Part shown: piece after piece, positions 1 through 7,601 of the stretch | Position numbering within the stretch: position 1 is the stretch's first letter | Layout: each line of letters starts with the position of its first letter | NCBI RefSeq assembly: GCF_019966535.1 | Contig: NZ_JAIMID010000006.1 | Location: 186,001 to 250,000 of the forward strand | DNA length: 64,000 nt | Reading direction: 5' to 3' | DNA from: Mesobacterium pallidum | GTDB taxonomy: Bacteria; Pseudomonadota; Alphaproteobacteria; Rhodobacterales; Rhodobacteraceae | The notes under the pieces: model-generated | The model's database searches: none | What the model was told of the DNA's origin: nothing | The model's input: the letters and a program-made list of their open reading frames with translations, nothing else | Position numbers and translations under genes: made by a program

Positions 1-381
1 CATCTGCGCGTGATCCCGCTCGAGCAGGTCAAAGCCGTGCGCCATGCGCGCGTCAAGCGTGGTCAGTCGCGGGAAGTAATGCCCATCCTCGATCTGGTGA
101 TGCCCATGAAGGTCGTTCACCAGCGCCGACCCATAGCGCGACAGTCGCCCGGCCATCTGCCGCGGTTCCATCCCACCATCAAGCGTGGTCTGGGCGTCCT
201 GGATCATTGCTTCGCACAGCCGCCGGAACATCAGGTGGCGATCCAGCCAGAAGCTGATGAGCCCCTGGAACTCCGGATGCTGTTCCCAACCGTCACGGGG
301 GAATTCCTTGACCAGGGCGCGCAGCGGATCAGGCAGGCCCGCCCGCAGGTCGAGCGCCAGGTCTTCTTGATCATCCGACAT
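1..381 (-). CDS. Hemerythrin-like domain protein (3' end cut by window edge)
   Basis: The first 127 residues of a gene that runs off the left edge, read directly from the complement; the start is the ATG at 381. The product is helical and His-rich: H49 in LDRHLMFRR, then a cluster around residues 92-101 (H92, H94, H95, E98, H101, in a HxHHxxExxH pattern), H115 and H124. This spacing of His and Glu is typical of HHE-type hemerythrin domains, which bind a di-iron centre and O2 or NO in the cytoplasm. The start overlaps the end of the upstream gene by 11 bases, so the two are probably co-transcribed and translationally coupled. The C-terminus is not visible. Confidence 0.75.
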   Translation of the reverse strand, partial: MSDDQEDLALDLRAGLPDPLRALVKEFPRDGWEQHPEFQGLISFWLDRHLMFRRLCEAMIQDAQTTLDGGMEPRQMAGRLSRYGSALVNDLHGHHQIEDGHYFPRLTTLDARMAHGFDLLERDHAQM

Positions 382-1207
382 TGGGTTCTCCCTGCAATCC
401 CAGCAGCTTGCGGAACGTGGTCCAATATCCGGGCAGCTGCGGCGGCCGCGCCAGCCCCTCGAGCGCCGCGTCGGCCCAGGGCGCCATTTCGCGCACGACA
501 AAGTCGCGCCCCCAGTCGAGGAAGGCCGCGCGGTCGTCCGGTCGCAGCCGGCAGGCGCTGCCGACCAGCCCGACCAGCGTTTCGGGCGGCGAATACCATT
601 CGTCCTGAATGCCCGTGACCCTGCGCATCAGCAGCGGCCCGACGACGCGCATCAGCCGCTTTTCCGAAAACAGCAGCAGCATGCGCCCCATCTCGTCGCG
701 CGAATAGTCGATCAGCGGCGGGAAACTGTCGAAGAACACCGCGCGCCCGTCGATGATCGCGAAATTGCGGATCGAAGGATGAAAGCCGATGCGCCGCGGA
801 TCGCCCTGCACCCGGGTCCAGAAGGTGGCGATGCATTGGCCTGCCTCCTCCATCAGCGCCAGCGCGCCGGGCAGGTCCGCTTCCAGCATCTGCGGCCGCA
901 TCATGGACGCATCCGGCAACCCTTCCTGCACCACGACCGGCACCCAGCCGCCATCCATCTCGAGCAGGTGGAAGGCGGTCTCGGGCATGGTCACGCCGCA
1001 GGCTTGCAACACCTCGAGGTAATCGGAATGCGCCGTCGCCAGCCGCTCCATCTGCGCCAGGTCGCGCGAGCCACGGTAGATCTTGATGACCTTGCCGGCA
1101 AACGGCCCCGGCCCGGCCCGGAACGGCGCGCAGAAATAGCCCAGCCGCGAGATCGGCGCGCCGCGCCCTTCGCGTACCAGCGCCTCGAGTGCCTTGAGAT
1201 CCGCCAT
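371..1207 (-). CDS. Kinase-like-fold hypothetical protein (DUF6206-like)
   Basis: 278 residues. The start at 1207 is preferred over an ATG at 1237 because a GGGCAGGG stretch precedes it. I see features reminiscent of the protein-kinase-like fold: a possible ATP-binding lysine in GKVIKIYRG (K42), then GFHPSIRNFAIIDG (H143, N148) followed by FFDSFPP (D160), resembling a catalytic loop and metal-binding Asp. There is no signal peptide or clear membrane segment. It overlaps the hemerythrin-like gene by 11 bases. Kinase activity and substrate are inference only; the family name is from memory of similar Rhodobacteraceae proteins. Confidence 0.7.
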   Translation of the reverse strand: MADLKALEALVREGRGAPISRLGYFCAPFRAGPGPFAGKVIKIYRGSRDLAQMERLATAHSDYLEVLQACGVTMPETAFHLLEMDGGWVPVVVQEGLPDASMMRPQMLEADLPGALALMEEAGQCIATFWTRVQGDPRRIGFHPSIRNFAIIDGRAVFFDSFPPLIDYSRDEMGRMLLLFSEKRLMRVVGPLLMRRVTGIQDEWYSPPETLVGLVGSACRLRPDDRAAFLDWGRDFVVREMAPWADAALEGLARPPQLPGYWTTFRKLLGLQGEPNVG

Positions 1208-1310
1208 GCCCTGCCCTTGTCCGGTGTCGCGGATCATATAGCCCGGCACCGCGGCGGGGGAAAGCACCCCGCCCCTTGCATCCCGTCGCATCCTGCGCAC
1301 CAATGGCCTC

Positions 1311-1805
1311 ATGTGCGCCGACAAGATCAACCCGATCCGCCCCACGGATGACGAGGCGCGGGCCCTCGCCCGCTCCCTGCTGGAAGGCGCGCGTTTTGCC
1401 GCGCTCGCCGTGACCGATGCCACCACCGGCACCCCGATGGTCACGCGGATCGCCCTGGGCACCGACGCGCGTGGCACGCCCCTCAGCCTCGTCTCGACCC
1501 TGTCGCAGCACACGACCGCGCTCGCCAAAGACCCGAACTGCGCGCTCCTGGTCGGAGAGCCCGGCGACAAGGGCGACCCGCTCACCCATCCACGCCTGTC
1601 GATCCAGGCGCGGGCCGAGATCGTCGCCCGAGACGACCCGCGCCATGCGCCCTTGGCAGACCGCTACCTGGCAGACCATCCCAAGGCCCGCCTCTACGCC
1701 GATTTCGGCGACTTCCGCTACGTGCTGTTCACCCCGACCCGGGCGCTGCTGAACGGCGGGTTCGGCAAGGCGTTCGAGCTGACGCCGGACGACCTCGCCA
1801 AATGA
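1311..1805 (+). CDS. HugZ/pyridoxamine 5'-phosphate oxidase-family flavin-binding protein
   Basis: 164 residues with the split-barrel pattern of PNPOx-like FMN/heme proteins. An N-terminal helix (DEARALARSLLEG) leads into strands around residues 30-60 (ALAVTDATTG.P, then SLVSTLSQHTTAL), and the C-terminal part contains ADFGDFRYVLFTP and ends with GGFGKAF, as in the short HugZ-type proteins of alphaproteobacteria. Such proteins bind FMN or heme; the substrate cannot be read. It is transcribed away from the kinase-like gene and ends at a hairpin terminator. No strong ribosome-binding site precedes the ATG, so the start is moderately certain. Confidence 0.8.
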   Translation: MCADKINPIRPTDDEARALARSLLEGARFAALAVTDATTGTPMVTRIALGTDARGTPLSLVSTLSQHTTALAKDPNCALLVGEPGDKGDPLTHPRLSIQARAEIVARDDPRHAPLADRYLADHPKARLYADFGDFRYVLFTPTRALLNGGFGKAFELTPDDLAK

Positions 1806-1808
1806 AAA

Positions 1809-1830
1809 CGCCCCCGCGAAGGGGGCGCTT
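1809..1830. terminator. Bidirectional hairpin terminator
   Basis: A 7-bp G+C stem (CGCCCCC 1809-1815 and GGGGGCG 1821-1827) with a GCGAA loop lies between two convergent genes. On the minus strand the stem is followed by a short T run, so it serves the beta-helix gene best. Confidence 0.7.
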
Positions 1831-1851
1831 CCAATTCGGTATCAACACACC

Positions 1852-4143
1852 TTACGGCCCGACGTCGCAGCGCGCAGTCACCGTCACCTGGCCCCGGACG
1901 GCCTGCGGCCATTCCACGTGGACCTGGTTTTCGCTGCCGCCCGAATAGGGATGCGCATAACAGGCCAGGTACTGCTTGACGTTGGCCGAGTTGCGCAGAT
2001 CATCCGTCAGCTGGGCCGAGAGCACCTGCCGCACCCGCCCGCCAAAGGGCAACTCGGGCGCCATCGGCACCACCCAGGTCGTCGCCTCGGTGTTCTGGTC
2101 GAACACCTTGGTCAGCGGGTTGTGCGTCTGGACGTCCACGTTGAGGAAGGCGTTGGCGGTGAACACGATGTCCCGGAACCCGTAGCTGTCCACATTGGCG
2201 AAACTGGTGTCCACTCGCTCGACCCGGTCGATCACCGTGCCGACGACGCGGAACATGTTGCCCGACACGTTCAGCCCCTTGATCGGCCAACCCGACCCAT
2301 AGGGCTTGACCACGACGAAACTGAACCAGGGCGCGACGTTGCCGCAGAGGAACACGTTGTTCTGGATCGTCAGCCCCGAGAAGCCAAAGCCCGAGCTGAA
2401 ATCCGGGCTCGCATCGTGCTCGTTCGTCCACTCGACAAAGCAGTTGTCGATGTAGTTGCCGATGATCGTGCTGGCATTGTCGTTCTGCGTCAGCACGATA
2501 CCGGCCGTGCGGATGCCGCCCGAAACGCTGTCGCCTTGGAAGAAGTGGTTGTTCGAGATCACGTTCGACCCGCCGCCGATCACCGCCCAGTGGCGGAACT
2601 GCGACGCCCAGTTGTCGCGCAACTTGACATCGTTGCCGTTGGTGTTGATCGCCACGGCCACGCGGTCCTGCGTGATCTCGTTGTTCTCGCCCGATTCGAA
2701 CTTGCAGCGGTCGATCAGCATGCCCTGGCAGCCGTTCCCGATCGAGGTGATGCCGCGCATCCGGGGCCGGGTGAACCAGCAATCCTTGACGTGAAACAGC
2801 GATCCGGTGATCGCCAGCATGATGCCGCTTGCCAGGTTGTTGCACTGGAATTCGACGTTCTTGAACTGCACTTTCGACAGTTGGGAAAAGCCCGACAGGT
2901 CGATCATGTACTTGAAGCGCTTGAAGGTGAAATTCTGCGTGCCGGCCGCGTCGTACAATGCCGCGCTCAGCGTCAGGGTCTGGGCGCCGACGTTCTTGGC
3001 GCGCACGTAGACCTCGCGGCCGACGCCATTGCCCTCGACCAGCGACCCCACGGGGATGTTGGCCACGTTGGTCACGTTGGTCAGCTCGAGCGCGTTGCCC
3101 GTCGAATAAGTCGCCTGGCTCGTGTATTCATCCGTGTCCCAGACCGTGGTGCCAGAGGCATAAAGCTGGCCGTTCTGGATCACCCGGCGCTGCGCGAAAT
3201 AGGTGCGGTTGTTCACCGCCTGCTGCATGTCGATCGGGCCGTTGATGGTGATCCGGCGTCCCCCGAGGTCCAGCGTCGCGTGGTCGCTGTCGTTCAGAAG
3301 CGACTGGAAGGCTTTCCGGAATCCCTGCTCCTCGTCACCAAAGGCATCGATATAGACCGGCAGGTCGAAGTTCTTGGTCAGCGACAGCACGGCGGTGTCG
3401 GGCATGACCAGCGTGCCCTCGAACTCCACCTCGCTCGAGAAGGTGACCGAATCCGCCAGGTGGTAAACCCCGGCCGAGACGTAGACGGTGCGCCCGCCGG
3501 CCGCTTGGTCGGCCGCGGCAAAGGCGGCGCTGTCGTTCGTGACCCCGTCGCCCTTGGCGCCGTAGTCGCGCACGTCGACGCGGCCCAGCATGTCGAGCAG
3601 GAAGAAATTGGTGACGTCCTCGATCACGATGTCGTCGATCCGGACGACGCCGCCGGTCAGGCCCGTGAGGTCCAGCCCGAAGTGGCCGTAGATCGGCGTC
3701 ACGCCCCAGGGCATGTCCACGCCGCCGCGGGTGCCGCTGCCGACTATGGCGCTCACTTCGACAATCTCGCCATATTGCGTCAGCGTGACCGAGGGGCCGG
3801 TTTCCGTCAGTCCGGTCACGTGGTTTTCGCTGGCGTCGCCGGCCCAGCCCGCGATCCGCACACTCGGCAGGTTGCCCGAGATCGCTTTCACCCGCGCGGT
3901 GATGCGCAGGTAGCAGCCCGGGATCATGGGCGTCTGCCCCATGTAGCGCAGCTTCTGGGTCGAGGCAGTCTTGACCAGCTCAAGGCAGCCGCCAAAGTCC
4001 TGGTCCGCGGGCACGAAGGCCGCGTTGACCGCCCCGTCATAGGTCGCCGAACCGGGCGTGCCGTCTTCGCTCGACCATTGATCCAGCCCCACCGAGAAGG
4101 CCGGGGGCATGAAGACCACGCCATCGGTAATTGCCTTGTTCAT
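1852..4143 (-). CDS. Right-handed beta-helix protein, pectate-lyase/GH28-like (tail-spike type)
   Basis: 763 residues. The ATG at 4143 is chosen because GAAGGGG lies about 7 bases upstream; an in-frame start 34 codons earlier has none. The N-terminal 200 residues look like a carbohydrate-binding beta-sandwich. Then comes VDVRDYGAKGDGVTNDSAAF, the signature that opens pectate-lyase-superfamily beta-helices, followed by many N/G-rich coil repeats (for example NHFFQGDSVSGG and IGNYIDN). No signal peptide is visible. Such modules occur in phage tail spikes, gene-transfer-agent-like particles and polysaccharide-degrading enzymes. No phage gene is adjacent, so the role is open; substrate and location cannot be read from the sequence. 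Confidence 0.8.
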   Translation of the reverse strand: MNKAITDGVVFMPPAFSVGLDQWSSEDGTPGSATYDGAVNAAFVPADQDFGGCLELVKTASTQKLRYMGQTPMIPGCYLRITARVKAISGNLPSVRIAGWAGDASENHVTGLTETGPSVTLTQYGEIVEVSAIVGSGTRGGVDMPWGVTPIYGHFGLDLTGLTGGVVRIDDIVIEDVTNFFLLDMLGRVDVRDYGAKGDGVTNDSAAFAAADQAAGGRTVYVSAGVYHLADSVTFSSEVEFEGTLVMPDTAVLSLTKNFDLPVYIDAFGDEEQGFRKAFQSLLNDSDHATLDLGGRRITINGPIDMQQAVNNRTYFAQRRVIQNGQLYASGTTVWDTDEYTSQATYSTGNALELTNVTNVANIPVGSLVEGNGVGREVYVRAKNVGAQTLTLSAALYDAAGTQNFTFKRFKYMIDLSGFSQLSKVQFKNVEFQCNNLASGIMLAITGSLFHVKDCWFTRPRMRGITSIGNGCQGMLIDRCKFESGENNEITQDRVAVAINTNGNDVKLRDNWASQFRHWAVIGGGSNVISNNHFFQGDSVSGGIRTAGIVLTQNDNASTIIGNYIDNCFVEWTNEHDASPDFSSGFGFSGLTIQNNVFLCGNVAPWFSFVVVKPYGSGWPIKGLNVSGNMFRVVGTVIDRVERVDTSFANVDSYGFRDIVFTANAFLNVDVQTHNPLTKVFDQNTEATTWVVPMAPELPFGGRVRQVLSAQLTDDLRNSANVKQYLACYAHPYSGGSENQVHVEWPQAVRGQVTVTARCDVGP

Positions 4144-4290
4144 CAATATCCCCTTCGCCTGTCCCTCGGGCCTCGCGCCCAGCGGGATGTGTCGATCGCT
4201 CGTGGCGCCGTGGCATGGCACCGGATGCGACAGGGGTATCAACAAGGGTTTAAGCGGCGCTGAGACGCCCGTGACGGTGGCCGTTGCGTC

Positions 4291-4698
4291 TCAGGCTGAC
4301 AGCCCGCGGTCGGTCAGCAGGTGGACGGCGCCGATGCGCCAGCCGTCTTCGCCCGGCAGCATCTGGTAATCCAGCATGTTGTCGCGCCCGTCCGCGTCGC
4401 GGATGACGACCCGCTGCCACAGCGATCCGCCCTCCTCTCGCAGGTCGAGCATGCGCACCTCGCCCGGGCGCCACACCATCGGGTAGCCGTTCTCGACCAT
4501 GCCGCCGAACACCTCGGGGGTGCGAAAGATCTGCTGGATGCCGGGGCTGGCAAAGCTGAAGGCGCGCGCGACGTCGCCTTCGAGAAAGGCATCGAGTTGC
4601 TGGCGGATGGTCAACTGGATCTCGGCCGAAGGGCCGGTCTGTGCCATCGCCATCATCGGCAGCGCCAATGCCAGCACAAGGGTTCTGAGAAACATCAT
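4291..4698 (-). CDS. DUF4864 domain protein, exported
   Basis: 135 residues. The start at 4698 is set by AGGAGGA six bases upstream. The N-terminus MMFLRTLVLALALPMMAMAQ is a clear Sec signal peptide with cleavage after AMA. The mature part (about 115 residues) has the AEIQLTIRQQLDAFLEGD helix, AFSFASPGIQQIF, and a final WRIGAVHLL strand, which is the DUF4864 pattern: a small NTF2/SnoaL-like fold of unknown role. The product is probably periplasmic. The upstream region carries a near-match to a CtrA box. Confidence 0.85.
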   Translation of the reverse strand: MMFLRTLVLALALPMMAMAQTGPSAEIQLTIRQQLDAFLEGDVARAFSFASPGIQQIFRTPEVFGGMVENGYPMVWRPGEVRMLDLREEGGSLWQRVVIRDADGRDNMLDYQMLPGEDGWRIGAVHLLTDRGLSA

Positions 4699-4783
4699 GG
4701 GCGATCCTCCTCGCGTTGAGGTAGGCCGCAAAACGGGGCCGGCAAGCGCCCCCGGATCTTGTGTCCTTACCGAAATAAAGTGA

Positions 4784-4798
4784 TTAACCTTTGGCTAA
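4784..4798. promoter_or_regulatory. Near-consensus CtrA box
   Basis: TTAA-N7-CTAA lies 86 bases upstream of the DUF4864 start and matches the TTAA-N7-TTAA consensus in seven of eight positions. No binding is shown; the assignment is inference. Confidence 0.35.
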
Positions 4799-4801
4799 CC
4801 A

Positions 4802-5413
4802 CTAAACTTGGTCGTCGGGGCGGGCCAGCTCGAAAAGGTCCTTGACGATCGTGTAGTCGCGGTAGCCCAGGCGAGAGGCGGGCTGCGCCACGGTCAGGTC
4901 ATAGCGCCCGTCCACCAGGCAATCGTCGCGCATATGCACGCCAGTGACTTCTCCCAGCACCAGGAAATTGCTCTTTCCCGCCAAGGGGATGATCTGCGTC
5001 ATCCGGCATTCCAGGCTTGCCGGGGCGGCCGCGACCCGCGCACAGGGGATCGTCTCGCAATCGACCTTTTCCAGCCCGGCATGGAGGAATTCATCCTCCC
5101 CCGCCGGCAACGTCTTGCTGCTCGCGTTCATCGCGTCCAGCAACTCGTGCCCGACGATGTTCACGCAAAACACACCTGTTTCGCGGATGTTCGACACGTT
5201 GTCCTTGGTGTCCCCCCGGTCTGCCTTGGACCCGGTCGAGGCGAACATCACCTGCGGCGGCACATAGGCGACCGCGTTGAAGAAGGAATAGGGCGCAAGG
5301 TTGTCCCGCCCCTGCGCATCGCGGGTCGAGATCCAGCCGATCGGGCGCGGGGTCACGATGGCGTTGAACGGGTTGTGCGGCAGGCCATGGCCGTCGGCCG
5401 GACGATAGAACAT
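4802..5413 (-). CDS. Flavin reductase family protein (FMN-binding split barrel)
   Basis: 203 residues; the start at 5413 is set by AAGGAG seven bases upstream, 12 codons inside the longest open frame. Diagnostic segments are ITPRPIGWIS-like (IVTPRPIGWIST, residues 19-30), NLAPYSFFNAVAYVPP, GVFCVN and the C-terminal RLGYRDY, all typical of the flavoredoxin/DIM6-NTAB flavin reductase group. These proteins bind FMN and reduce flavins or act in NAD(P)H-dependent oxidoreduction in the cytoplasm. The partner oxygenase is not nearby, so the physiological electron acceptor is unknown. Confidence 0.88.
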   Translation of the reverse strand: MFYRPADGHGLPHNPFNAIVTPRPIGWISTRDAQGRDNLAPYSFFNAVAYVPPQVMFASTGSKADRGDTKDNVSNIRETGVFCVNIVGHELLDAMNASSKTLPAGEDEFLHAGLEKVDCETIPCARVAAAPASLECRMTQIIPLAGKSNFLVLGEVTGVHMRDDCLVDGRYDLTVAQPASRLGYRDYTIVKDLFELARPDDQV

Positions 5414-5490
5414 GGGCAACTCCTTGGTTTGAAACCCATCTAGCGTCATGCTAGCCCTGCATCCAGTGTAATCGGGGGACCGCAGGCCCA

Positions 5491-5985
5491 GTGTTTAGCT
5501 ACGCACAGGAAACGCCAGACGATTGGTGGGAGGTCGAAGCGCTTTACGACCTTTGTTTTGCCCCGGGCCGGACGGCCCTGTCCTCGTACCGGCTGCGCGA
5601 CGACGTGCCCCCCGTGGCCGACCTGTCGCTGGTCGCGCGGGATGCCGACGGCACACTCAGCGGGGCGATCCGCTACTGGCCGGTGATGGTGGGCGACACG
5701 TCGGGCACGCTGCTGCTGGGCCCCGTGGCCGTCCACCCCACCCACCAGGGCGAAGGGCTGGCGGCCGTGCTGATCCGCGACAGCCTGTCGATGGCCGCGC
5801 GCCGGGGCTGGGCGCGGGTGCTGCTGGTCGGGGACGCGCCCTATTACAACCGCTTCGGGTTCGACAAGCTGACGGGGGTCGAGATGCCGCCCCCCACCAA
5901 TCCGGACCGCATCCTCGGGCTCGAGCTGCTGCCCGGCGCCTGGGACGACGTGACCGGCCCGGTCACCCGGTTCAGCACGGGTTGA
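5491..5985 (+). CDS. GNAT-family N-acetyltransferase (YhbS-like)
   Basis: 164 residues starting at a GTG. It contains the acetyl-CoA-binding stretch of the GNAT fold: LLGPVAVHPTHQGEGLAAVLI (VHP then the Q-x-x-G-x-A-type pyrophosphate loop, about residues 74-92), followed by RVLLVGDAPYYNRFGF, which is characteristic of the YhbS/COG3153 group. It is cytoplasmic; the substrate is unknown. It is divergent from the flavin reductase, with about 77 bases between the two starts. Confidence 0.88.
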   Translation: MFSYAQETPDDWWEVEALYDLCFAPGRTALSSYRLRDDVPPVADLSLVARDADGTLSGAIRYWPVMVGDTSGTLLLGPVAVHPTHQGEGLAAVLIRDSLSMAARRGWARVLLVGDAPYYNRFGFDKLTGVEMPPPTNPDRILGLELLPGAWDDVTGPVTRFSTG

Positions 5986-6055
5986 TCTGAGTCAAGGCGG
6001 CCCGTCCCGCGTCCTGCCAGTTTACGTTGCGACATGAACGGACAGGACCCGCCCC

Positions 6056-6337
6056 ATGCAGACCGACCGCACAAACAAGCTGCGCCGCCACGCGGCTCTT
6101 TTCGACGACATGGCCAGCACGCTGGGGATTGACCTGCAAGAGGCCGCGCTGAGCGGCGCGCTGCCGTTCGGACAGATTGCCGATGCGGTACTCGCCTGCA
6201 CAGACTGCGCCTGCGTTCGGGCCTGCGACGATGTCCTGGGTGCGGCGGCGAAGGGAGAGGGACAGCCCCTCGCCGCCCCCGGCTATTGCCGCAACCGCTC
6301 CCTCCTGGACCGCCTGCAACAGGAGACGGGGGCATGA
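6056..6337 (+). CDS. DUF6455 family four-cysteine protein A
   Basis: 93 residues. The N-terminal half is helical (RRHAALFDDMASTLGIDLQEA). The C-terminal half carries C48, C51, C57 and a later YCRN cysteine, giving C-x2-C-x5-C-x20-C, plus one extra Cys between the second and third. This pattern is shared with the next gene and fits a metal or Fe-S ligand set. The stop overlaps the next start as ATGA, so the pair is translationally coupled. The family (DUF6455) is recalled from Rhodobacteraceae genomes and its function is not established. Confidence 0.8.
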   Translation: MQTDRTNKLRRHAALFDDMASTLGIDLQEAALSGALPFGQIADAVLACTDCACVRACDDVLGAAAKGEGQPLAAPGYCRNRSLLDRLQQETGA

Positions 6338-6612
6338 GCGACCGCATCGGCGACATCCGCGACCATTACTGGCTGGTCCAGCGCATGGCCAAGGCCGTCG
6401 GCGTCGACCTGGCCGAGGCCTGGGACAAGGCCGCCATCGAGGCCGAGGATTGGGCCGGCATGGTCCACCAGTGCCAGCAGTGCGACTGGTCGCAGGGCTG
6501 CCAGCGCTGGATGGACCAGCGCGCGCTGGACCAAGAGCCCGCCCCGCCCCCCGAGGGCTGCGAGAACCGGCATGTCTTTGACCAGCTGCGCGCGATGCAA
6601 AAGAACGGCTGA
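6334..6612 (+). CDS. DUF6455 family four-cysteine protein B
   Basis: 92 residues, starting at the ATG inside the ATGA overlap with the previous gene. It is a paralogue of that protein: HYWLVQRMAKAVGVDLAEAW aligns with its N-terminal helix, and CQQC-x5-C-x19-C-x-N reproduces the cysteine spacing. The acidic and aromatic residues between the cysteines differ, so the two are diverged rather than a recent copy. It stands immediately before the thioredoxin gene trxC (69 bases apart), which suggests, but does not show, a redox link. Confidence 0.8.
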   Translation: MSDRIGDIRDHYWLVQRMAKAVGVDLAEAWDKAAIEAEDWAGMVHQCQQCDWSQGCQRWMDQRALDQEPAPPPEGCENRHVFDQLRAMQKNG

Positions 6613-6681
6613 CCCCTTCCCTAGCGCCGATCCCCTCCCTATATATTCACGAAGCTGAACATGTAGTGCGAGGGCCGAGCA

Positions 6682-7119
6682 ATGGCCGAAGGAAAAAAGA
6701 TCACCTGCCTCGACTGCGGCCAGGTCAACCGGGTGCCCGAGGGCAAGCTCGCGGCCGGACCGAAATGCGGCACCTGCGGCAGCCCGCTGATGGGCGCCAA
6801 GGTGCGCGAGGTCGACATGGCCACGCTGCGAAAGGCCGCCCAAACCGACCAGGTGCCGCTGGTCGTGGATTTCTGGGCGCCCTGGTGCGGCCCGTGCCGG
6901 ATGATGGCGCCGGAATATTCCAAGGCGGCTCAGGCGCTTGACGGCCAGGTGCGGCTGGTCAAGCTGAACACGCAGGATCACCCCGAGGCCGGCCAAGCCT
7001 ATGGCATCCGCGGAATTCCCACGATGGCCGCCTTTGCCGCCGGGCGTGAGAAAGGCCGACAGTCAGGCGCCATGCCTGCCGCGCAGATCGAAAGCTGGAT
7101 CAAGGCGCATATGAGCTGA
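6682..7119 (+). CDS. trxC: Thioredoxin 2
   Basis: 145 residues. The N-terminal zinc ribbon (CLDCGQ at residues 9-14 and CGTCG at 30-34) precedes a standard thioredoxin domain with the active site FWAPWCGPCRMMAPE and the cis-proline loop GIRGIPTMAAF. The four zinc ligands plus WCGPC identify the TrxC type, a cytoplasmic disulfide reductase associated with oxidative stress in other bacteria. It is followed by an 11-bp hairpin terminator, so it ends the DUF6455-trxC transcript. Confidence 0.93.
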   Translation: MAEGKKITCLDCGQVNRVPEGKLAAGPKCGTCGSPLMGAKVREVDMATLRKAAQTDQVPLVVDFWAPWCGPCRMMAPEYSKAAQALDGQVRLVKLNTQDHPEAGQAYGIRGIPTMAAFAAGREKGRQSGAMPAAQIESWIKAHMS

Positions 7120-7150
7120 CACCGGGCGGACCACGCCCCCCCGAAACGCG

Positions 7151-7177
7151 AAACGGCGACCCAGGGGTCGCCGTTTT
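7151..7177 (+). terminator. Rho-independent terminator after trxC
   Basis: A perfect 11-bp stem (7151-7161 with 7166-7176), a 4-base loop and a following TTTT. Because the left arm begins AAA, it also reads as a terminator for the minus-strand gene on the other side. Confidence 0.85.
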
Positions 7178-7200
7178 CGTGTCTGCCGAAAGATTTCGCG

Positions 7201-7398
7201 TCAGGCCGCGACGGCCGCCAGTTCTCCGCCCATCGGGTCCTTGCCGGCTTCGCGCATCAGCACCGCCAGCGGCAGGGTGGTCGAGACCAGCATGTAGATG
7301 CCAAATGCGGCCAGGAGACCGAAGCCAAGGAAAACGCTTGCCGCGATGGCCGACACCAGACCTGCGATCCCGCCGATAACGAAAGCCATGATTGCCAT
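7201..7398 (-). CDS. Small membrane protein, unknown
   Basis: 65 residues from the ATG at 7398, preceded by AAGGAC; an in-frame upstream extension has no ribosome-binding site. Residues 4-26 (FVIGGIAGLVSAIAASVFLGFG) and 29-49 form two hydrophobic segments separated by only a few residues, so it is probably a two-pass hairpin in the inner membrane with a short Glu/Lys-containing tail. I do not recognise a family. The 204-base gap upstream shows no other gene. Confidence 0.6.
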   Translation of the reverse strand: MAIMAFVIGGIAGLVSAIAASVFLGFGLLAAFGIYMLVSTTLPLAVLMREAGKDPMGGELAAVAA

Positions 7399-7601
7399 TG
7401 TCGCCGTCCTTTTCCCTTGGGCGCCTGTCTCGCGCTGTAGGGTCAGATAACTGTCGGAATCGGGCACGAATGTGGCACGGATGGACCCATTTCGGGTCAT
7501 GCATCGCCAGGGCGCCTCACACAACCCGGTCGATGTCTGAAATTTCCGAATAGTTTTCAGTGTCTTAAAAAGATTCCCGAACTCGCTCCATTCACCGGCG
7601 C

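Noticed and set aside
1918-4263. Long open frame antisense to the beta-helix gene
   Set aside because: Low-complexity R/H/V/G-rich translation, no ribosome-binding site or recognisable domain. It is a by-product of G+C-rich third positions in the real minus-strand gene.
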